NCBI GenBank assembly: GCA_031266315.1
Contig: JAISBG010000874.1
Coordinates: 1 to 8,782 of the forward strand
DNA from: Planctomycetaceae bacterium
Lineage (GTDB): Bacteria; Planctomycetota; Planctomycetia; Pirellulales; Thermoguttaceae
Direction of reading: 5' to 3'
Length of the DNA stretch: 8,782 nt
The notes below the pieces were generated by a model. The model was not told the origin of the DNA. It saw only the letters and a program-made list of their open reading frames with translations, and made no database searches. Within the stretch, counting starts at the first letter, position 1; every line of letters begins with the position of its first letter. A program made the translations under genes and the position numbers. Below, piece after piece: positions 4,439-8,782 of the stretch.

Positions 4439-4831
4439 ATGAAAAAGATTTTGATTTTGGTTGCTTGTTTGTTGTTTGTTTCGTGCGCTCCCGTGTTTGG
4501 GGAGGAAACGGAAATGCAAATGCAAAAAACCCTTGACCCCGAAGAACAAAAGTGTTTCGACGCGATAAACAAATTTCGTGCCAAATACCGATACGAACCG
4601 ATTCAACTCGATGAATCAATTTGTGAGGCTTGCCGATTGTGGTCGGAAAAGTTGAGGGGGGAGAGAAGATTGTATCACGGTTCCACCGGCGAAAATTGCG
4701 CACGGGGAAACACGGACGGTTACTTGACTTTCCGGCAATGGTTGAAGTCCACCAAAGGACATCGGGAGTTTATGAAAAACCGAAACATGGACACGGGCGG
4801 GATTGGGCGGAGCTGGTTGAGTTTGCATTGA
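4439..4831 (+). CDS. Exported CAP/SCP-domain protein, C-terminally truncated
   Basis: 130 residues. Residues 1-21 form a signal sequence (Lys-Lys, hydrophobic core ILILVACLLFV); SCAP at 15-18 could serve as a weak lipobox with Cys16, or cleavage could follow VFG. From about 33 a CAP (cysteine-rich secretory, allergen V5, PR-1) domain begins: CFDAINKFRAKYR helix, LYHGSTGENCARG with His80 and Glu85 of the cavity, then FRQWLKSTKGHREF with His108, and NRNMDTGGIG where family members usually continue into beta strands (often YW-x-x-x-F). Those strands are missing: from Gly123 the coding DNA is shared with the dispersed repeat (homology 4804-4910 vs 6813-6920). ATG 4439 follows GAGAAAGGA at 7 nt. 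Probably a decayed or shortened secreted protein. Confidence 0.7.
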   Translation: MKKILILVACLLFVSCAPVFGEETEMQMQKTLDPEEQKCFDAINKFRAKYRYEPIQLDESICEACRLWSEKLRGERRLYHGSTGENCARGNTDGYLTFRQWLKSTKGHREFMKNRNMDTGGIGRSWLSLH

Positions 4832-4910
4832 CTCCAACACGGAAAGCAATTCCATTTGCCATCGTTCATCTAATTCACTGTCGGCGAGTACGCCGACGCA
4901 ACCTTTTAAC
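4804..4910 (+). repeat. Dispersed repeat, upstream copy
   Basis: Positions 4830-4910 align to 6841-6920 with a few substitutions and one 1-nt gap; 4873-4910 is identical over 38 nt to 6883-6920. Weaker similarity extends left to 4804 inside the CAP gene. The identical core contains the hairpin GTCGGCG-AGTA-CGCCGAC (4880-4897). The right-hand arm present in the other copy is missing here, so this copy is incomplete. Confidence 0.8.
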
Positions 4911-4911
4911 T

Positions 4912-4969
4912 TAACCCCGTGCTGCGTTTCACTTGCACGGGGTTATCCATGTTAAAGTCCTACGGACTT
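4912..4969. repeat. Two adjacent hairpins in the CAP-dnaB intergenic region
   Basis: TAACCCCGTGC (4912-4922) pairs perfectly with GCACGGGGTTA (4935-4945), loop 12 nt; AAGTCC (4955-4960) pairs with GGACTT (4964-4969), loop 3 nt. They abut the right end of the dispersed repeat. No T run follows. They may be the remains of another interspersed palindromic repeat. The rest of 4970-5198 shows only the dnaB leader. Confidence 0.5.
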
Positions 4970-5069
4970 AGGAATTGTGAGCCAATACATCACCTTCGAT
5001 TTGACCTTTTGTGAACGGTTACGGTTTATTTTTCAAGGAGCTAGCGTTAAGTCGTCAGAAAACTTAGAG

Positions 5070-5097
5070 TTGTACATGAACCCTAACTCAGTATAAT
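5070..5097 (+). promoter_or_regulatory. Putative dnaB promoter
   Basis: TATAAT (5092-5097) is a perfect -10 box; the -35 position holds TTGTAC (5070-5075) with a 16-bp spacer, matching only partly. It lies about 100 bp before the dnaB ATG. A hairpin TCTGTTTC (5120-5127) / GAAACAGA (5150-5157) would fall in the leader. Confidence 0.35.
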
Positions 5098-5198
5098 TTA
5101 TTATATTCATATTAACGATTCTGTTTCGAATCCGAACACCGCACCATCGGAAACAGACAATACATTATATTCCCATTTCACAGACACTCCCGCTAAAA

Positions 5199-6731
5199 AT
5201 GTCAACTATTCCTGAAAAAAAATCTAAAAAATCTTCACGTAAACCGAATTTTTCTGCGCCGATTGATCTTTCGGCGTTGGAAAAAGTTCCGCCGCATCAT
5301 CTGGACGCTGAACGCGGACTCATTGGTTCTTTGTTGCTCGACCCGCTTCTGTGTGATTTGATTGTTCCGTTGGTTCAATCGGACGATTTTTATTTCGATG
5401 CCAACCGCCGTATTTTCAAACACCTAATCGAAATGCGGAACGATGGGAGCGGGATTGATCTTTTGTTGCTCGCAAACCGGCTTCAAACATCTGATGAATT
5501 GGAAGCGGTTGGCGGTGAAGCGTATCTGGGGGAGTTGATGAATTCGGTGCATGTAACTGTTCACGCCGAATATTACGCTAAAATCGTTCGCGAAAAAGGA
5601 ACTCTTCGGCGTTTGATTCATATTAGTTCCGGTTTGATTCAAGATGCCTTCGCGCCGGATACCGCCACCAAAGACCTGCTCAATAAGGCGGCGGCACAAA
5701 TGTTTGAGATTTGCGAAGCGCAAACAACCAATCAAGTGTTCGACATCAAGTCGGTAATGTTCGACGCCGGAACTTATTTAGACCGCAAAATGCGCGGTGA
5801 AACCGATACAATTAAAACCGGTTTCATTGATCTGGACACAATGACCGACGGAATGCATCCGAATGAACTGATTATTCTGGCGGCAAGACCTAGTGTTGGG
5901 AAAACGGCGTTGGCAACCAATATTGCGGAACATGTTTCGGTAAATCTGAAACAAACGGTTTTGTTGGTAAGTCTTGAGATGTCCCGACAGGAGTTGGCGT
6001 TGCGGCTCATTTGTTCGCGGGGAAAAATCGATAGCAATAAAATCCGAAAAGGATTTCTGTCCGAACTGGAAAAAGCCCGCTTCATGGAAACCGCCAACGA
6101 TTTATCGCAGGCAACAATGTTCATTGATGACACGCCGAGCCGTACTGTTTCGGAAATTGCGGCGGTAGCGCGGCGGCTGAAACGTCAGAACGATTTGCGT
6201 TTGCTGGTTATTGACTATCTTGGACTGATTGAACCGGAAAACTCCAATGATCCGCGTCAGGAACAAGTTGCGAAAATTGCTCGTCGTCTTAAAGGGTTAG
6301 CGCGGGAGTTACGAATTCCGGTGTTGTGTTTGGCTCAGTTGAACAGGCAGGCTGACCTTTCTTCTAAAGACGCCAGACCACGTTTAGCCCATCTCCGCGA
6401 ATCCGGTGCCATTGAGCAAGATGCTGATGTTGTTCTGTTCGTTCACCGTCCGGACAAGGAAATGAGACCCGGTGAAAAAGGTTATGATGAAGTTGCTGGA
6501 ATCGCGGAAATTATCGTAGCAAAACAACGAAACGGTCCCATCGGTGAAATCAAACTAAACTGGATTGGAGAACACACTCGATTCCAAAATCTTTCCGATA
6601 AAACAATTGAAGAATACCAAGAATTCGCCGAACACAGTGAAACGGTTGCGTTCGACACGTACTCCGGGTTCAACGCCAATTTTCCAACCGTTTCCGATCA
6701 TATTGATACAAGCGAACCGACCGATTTTTAA
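5199..6731 (+). CDS. dnaB: Replicative DNA helicase DnaB
   Basis: A 510-residue hexameric 5'-3' helicase that unwinds DNA at the replication fork and partners with primase. Residues about 33-135 are the DnaB N-terminal domain (PPHHLDAERGLIGSLLLDP); the RecA-like C-terminal domain starts near 205. Visible motifs: Walker A ARPSVGKTA (229-237), catalytic Glu260 in VSLEM, Walker B LLVIDY (335-340), Gln380 in LAQLNRQ, the RESGAIEQDADVV segment (400-412) and KQRNGPIGE (442-450). It is somewhat longer than the usual 440-470 residues because of a basic Lys/Ser-rich N-terminal extension (1-30) and a polar acidic tail (about 470-510). All catalytic residues are intact. The ATG has no Shine-Dalgarno, frequent in planctomycetes. 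It stands alone between two copies of a dispersed repeat. Confidence 0.97.
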   Translation: MSTIPEKKSKKSSRKPNFSAPIDLSALEKVPPHHLDAERGLIGSLLLDPLLCDLIVPLVQSDDFYFDANRRIFKHLIEMRNDGSGIDLLLLANRLQTSDELEAVGGEAYLGELMNSVHVTVHAEYYAKIVREKGTLRRLIHISSGLIQDAFAPDTATKDLLNKAAAQMFEICEAQTTNQVFDIKSVMFDAGTYLDRKMRGETDTIKTGFIDLDTMTDGMHPNELIILAARPSVGKTALATNIAEHVSVNLKQTVLLVSLEMSRQELALRLICSRGKIDSNKIRKGFLSELEKARFMETANDLSQATMFIDDTPSRTVSEIAAVARRLKRQNDLRLLVIDYLGLIEPENSNDPRQEQVAKIARRLKGLARELRIPVLCLAQLNRQADLSSKDARPRLAHLRESGAIEQDADVVLFVHRPDKEMRPGEKGYDEVAGIAEIIVAKQRNGPIGEIKLNWIGEHTRFQNLSDKTIEEYQEFAEHSETVAFDTYSGFNANFPTVSDHIDTSEPTDF

Positions 6732-6768
6732 CAATCAATCTATTGACAAAAAATTACGAATTTTCCTG

Positions 6769-6999
6769 ATTCTACCGGATTAAACGCGAAAAGAGGTGGG
6801 CAATCCGCCCGCTGGGCGGTTGCGCCGGTTGGTTTTACTCGACTCCAAACGGTTGGCAATACCGTTTGCCATCGTTAATCTGATTCACTGTCGGCGAGTA
6901 CGCCGACGCAACCTTTTAACAAATAGCAAAAGGTTGCCCACCTAATGATTGCTCACTTTTAACAAAAATTCCAGTAGGAAACACCGAATCCGGTAGAAT
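6769..6999. repeat. 13-bp inverted repeat enclosing the MITE-like element
   Basis: ATTCTACCGGATT (6769-6781) and AATCCGGTAGAAT (6987-6999) are perfectly complementary, 38 nt after the dnaB stop, and a short T run (7006-7010) follows the right arm. This could be the dnaB terminator whose loop has been enlarged by insertion, or the outer termini of a 231-bp element. Confidence 0.5.
6794..6943. mobile_element. MITE-like multi-hairpin element
   Basis: Ends are AGGTGGGCAA (6794-6803) and TTGCCCACCT (6934-6943), a perfect 10-bp terminal inverted repeat. Inside, in order: a bulged stem built on CCGCCC-GCT-GGGCGG (6805-6819), CAAACGGT / ACCGTTTG (6846-6868), GTCGGCG-AGTA-CGCCGAC (6890-6907), and GCAACCTTTT / AAAAGGTTGC (6908-6937). 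The part 6813-6920 is shared with the copy before dnaB. No ORF. No target-site duplication is evident. A structured RNA is an alternative reading. Confidence 0.6.
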
Positions 7000-7044
7000 T
7001 AAGACTTTTTACCGACGGGGCGTAACAGGAGTTACTAATAGGAA

Positions 7045-7473
7045 TCAACGTTTTTTTGGTCTTTCGACAACAATATCGAATGTTTTTGTTCCGCCCGGTT
7101 TGGCTTCAAAAGTTAAACTGGCAGTTGCTGCCGAACAATATTTTTCCGCAACAGTTGGTTCTGGTGTTCCCTGTGTGAACGTACCTCGCGCATCAGGAAT
7201 ATTCGGAACTTTTGTTGTTCCGGTCAGATAAACACGATAGGTTCCTTCTGGAATTCCTTTACTCTTTTGACCCGGCGATGAAAAATATCCGTTGGCATCA
7301 ATCGTACTGCTAAACGAAAATTTATCCGAGTCAAAACTGACATTGCCCAAAGTTACCGGACTACCGTCATCATATTTGACCGTTCCGGTTACTTTGTGTA
7401 ACGGTTCGCCGCAACCAATAAAGAATAACAATAAAGAAAGTGTACAATAAAAAGTAAATTTTAAATTTATCAT
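7045..7473 (-). CDS. Small lipoprotein with carboxypeptidase-regulatory-like domain
   Basis: 142 residues from ATG 7473 (a TTG at 7500 would add nine residues but lacks support). The N-terminus MINLKFTFYCTLSLLLFFIG is a signal peptide ending in a lipobox FIGC, so Cys20 or Cys21-region lipidation at the sequence FIGCGEP is expected. The mature part begins HKVTGTVKYDDGSPV, followed by SSTIDANGYFSS and a GIPEGTYRVYLTG segment: the beta-sandwich pattern of carboxypeptidase-regulatory-like/transthyretin-like domains (GxV...G-x-P, then D-x-x-G-x-F, then G-x-Y-x-V). Planctomycetes carry many such lipoproteins, often beside DUF1559 genes, as here. Role unknown; periplasmic surface attachment or binding is likely. 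There is no clear Shine-Dalgarno; 175 nt separates it from the upstream DUF1559 gene. Confidence 0.8.
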   Translation of the reverse strand: MINLKFTFYCTLSLLLFFIGCGEPLHKVTGTVKYDDGSPVTLGNVSFDSDKFSFSSTIDANGYFSSPGQKSKGIPEGTYRVYLTGTTKVPNIPDARGTFTQGTPEPTVAEKYCSAATASLTFEAKPGGTKTFDIVVERPKKR

Positions 7474-7553
7474 ATTTTTATTTTGTGTGAGAGCCGACAA
7501 CTGTATGTTGGCGGCAATAAATTAAGGTTAGTGAATAATTTAAAACAATTTTC

Positions 7554-7636
7554 GGTCTGTTAAGACCAAACAACTAAGTTATTGTGCGTAAATTATGTAC
7601 AAATAACGTATCCTAAAAGGCACGTTATTTGCGCAC
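7554..7636 (-). terminator. Hairpins between the DUF1559 and lipoprotein genes
   Basis: CAAATAACGT (7600-7609) pairs perfectly with ACGTTATTTG (7622-7631), with an outer GTGCG (7584-7588) / CGCAC (7632-7636) pairing; it begins 13 nt after the DUF1559 stop. A smaller stem GGTCT (7554-7558) / AGACC (7563-7567) follows. T runs are weak, so partial termination or mRNA processing between the two genes is as likely as full termination. Confidence 0.4.
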
Positions 7637-7648
7637 ACTACGCAAGAA

Positions 7649-8740
7649 TTAAGGCCAAGCAACATTTTCACCGTCCCCTACATCGGCAAACTGATGAAGA
7701 GTTAATTTGGCTGTTACCGGATTGACTCCGCGAACGGAACCATCACCGATAAGAAAATTACAAATATTGGGGTGGAGACTTCCAAAAGGAATTGCGTCGC
7801 CCCAGTGATCACTCAAGGCTTTATTCTCAAAATAAGAATCCGTTGGCGAATCAACAATAATTCTCGAAAAATTACGATGAATTGCTCGTACATAACTAAA
7901 TCCTTTGTCTCCGCCGGCATCAGTTTGACTGCCGCCATCCCAACCGCAATAAGAGTCGTGTTCTGTATTTAATGCGTGTGTTGGAATATATTTTTCTCCA
8001 ATCACAACTACATTACTGGTTCCGTCAACCCAATAAGCAAAAGTATCACGTGGAGACCATGCCGTAACATTTGAGTAGTCTCCGCCGACATCACCTGTGC
8101 TGCCGTTTCGAAATGCCAACTGTGCCACACGTAATGCTCCCCGCCACGCATTGATTTGATCATTGGGATTCGTTGACGGATTAATGAGAGCAAAATTAGC
8201 ATAAGACGAAGAAGAACCCGCAACATTGTTATCTTTCGTGAGTACGGAAGCGTAATCAATTCGCGGACCGGAGCCAACATGCGGATTTGTTGCGGCATCG
8301 GTTTTGGGAAGATAACTTGCTCCCGAACGGCGTGACGGACATTTGTAAATGGGAACGGAACCAAACTGTTTTTGCTCATCATCCGTAAGAGTTGTACCGC
8401 CGAACCACTCATCGCCGAAAGTTCCGCTAGGATACGTTTTGCTCCAACTTCCCTTGTCGCTGAGATCCCAAAGGGAAGTTTGCTCAATGTAGGGAAGCAA
8501 AAGGATTATCCACGACGGTTTGTATCTAAAAACCGTATGTGGAATAATCCCATTTTGCGTGTCGTGGAAATTGTGAATCCCAATCCCAAGTTGTTTGAGA
8601 TGGTTGATACACTGTGACCGCCGTGCCGCCTCGCGTGCCGCTTGCACGGCTGGTAACAATAATGCGATTAACACGCCAATAATCGCAATGACAACAAGAA
8701 GTTCGACCAACGTAAAACCAATACGAATTCGAAGTGACAT
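7649..8740 (-). CDS. DUF1559 protein with prepilin-like N-terminus and H-X9-DG motif
   Basis: 363 residues. Residues 1-8 are a short basic leader ending in Gly8; prepilin peptidase would cleave before Phe9 in [20 protein letters not shown], with the conserved Glu at position 5 of the mature protein (Glu13) and a hydrophobic helix to about residue 32. The [11 protein letters not shown] segment then leads into [19 protein letters not shown], the hallmark of the planctomycete DUF1559 family. The C-terminus carries His323-x9-Asp333-Gly334 ([12 protein letters not shown]). The protein is thus a type II pseudopilin-like surface protein of unknown role; planctomycetes encode many paralogues. ATG 8740 has AAGGA (8754-8750) 9 nt upstream. 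A lipoprotein gene follows on the same strand. Confidence 0.95.
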   Translation of the reverse strand: MSLRIRIGFTLVELLVVIAIIGVLIALLLPAVQAAREAARRSQCINHLKQLGIGIHNFHDTQNGIIPHTVFRYKPSWIILLLPYIEQTSLWDLSDKGSWSKTYPSGTFGDEWFGGTTLTDDEQKQFGSVPIYKCPSRRSGASYLPKTDAATNPHVGSGPRIDYASVLTKDNNVAGSSSSYANFALINPSTNPNDQINAWRGALRVAQLAFRNGSTGDVGGDYSNVTAWSPRDTFAYWVDGTSNVVVIGEKYIPTHALNTEHDSYCGWDGGSQTDAGGDKGFSYVRAIHRNFSRIIVDSPTDSYFENKALSDHWGDAIPFGSLHPNICNFLIGDGSVRGVNPVTAKLTLHQFADVGDGENVAWP

Positions 8741-8782
8741 AATAAATGTTCCTTAATTTAAAAGTTGAGTGAAATTGATAAA

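Noticed and set aside
5113..5157. tRNA-like sequence (TTCGAATCC followed by ACCGCACCA)
   Set aside because: It resembles a T-loop and CCA end, but no acceptor, D or anticodon stems can be formed upstream.
4804..6943. CRISPR array or composite transposon made by the two repeat copies
   Set aside because: Only two divergent copies about 2 kb apart, no regular spacers, and no transposase between or beside them.
8008..8487. 159-aa minus-strand ORF inside the DUF1559 gene
   Set aside because: Out-of-frame shadow of a well-supported coding sequence on the same strand.

Overview
The window reads as chromosome of a planctomycete with fairly AT-rich DNA. The clearest marker is the gene at 7649-8740 (minus): a DUF1559-type protein with a type IV prepilin-like N-terminus and a C-terminal H-X9-DG motif, a family hugely expanded in Planctomycetes. 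It is paired with a small lipoprotein carrying a carboxypeptidase-regulatory-like/transthyretin-like fold, also typical of that phylum. The protein at 313-825 resembles, from memory, a conserved uncharacterised planctomycete family. Species cannot be named.

Layout. (1) 1-1098, minus strand: a tight three-gene run made of a frameshifted, 5'-truncated gene remnant (840-1098), the 170-aa conserved hypothetical (313-825), and a gene starting inside the previous stop codon and running off the left edge (1-313). (2) About 1100-4335: a compact AT-rich cassette of small genes: a ribbon-helix-helix (RHH) protein, two unknown small proteins, a convergent unknown, a second RHH-like protein, a winged-helix protein with coiled-coil N-terminus, and an AlpA/excisionase-like HTH protein. 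It has an unusual density of palindromes, consensus promoters, operator-like repeats and hairpins. No integrase, relaxase, replicase or transposase is visible here. (3) 4439-4831: an exported CAP-domain protein whose last residues are encoded by a dispersed repeat, so it looks truncated. (4) 5199-6731: replicative DNA helicase dnaB, flanked on both sides by copies of that repeat; the downstream copy is part of a ~150-bp MITE-like multi-hairpin element with 10-bp terminal inverted repeats. (5) 7045-8740, minus: the lipoprotein and DUF1559 genes, probably one unit.

The most interesting part is the control DNA around the AlpA-like gene. Four alternating half-sites (CTGTTCG/CGAACA) are spaced exactly 11 bp apart. 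They are followed by two overlapping, mutually exclusive RNA stems, the second being a textbook intrinsic terminator with nine T residues just upstream of the AlpA-like gene's Shine-Dalgarno. This looks like transcriptional attenuation of a small DNA-binding regulator. Another hairpin appears to hide the Shine-Dalgarno of the gene at 1559, and a near-perfect sigma70-type promoter with an overlapping palindrome precedes the second RHH gene. My working picture is a regulator-rich cassette, perhaps the control region of an integrated or decayed mobile element. Its function is not established.
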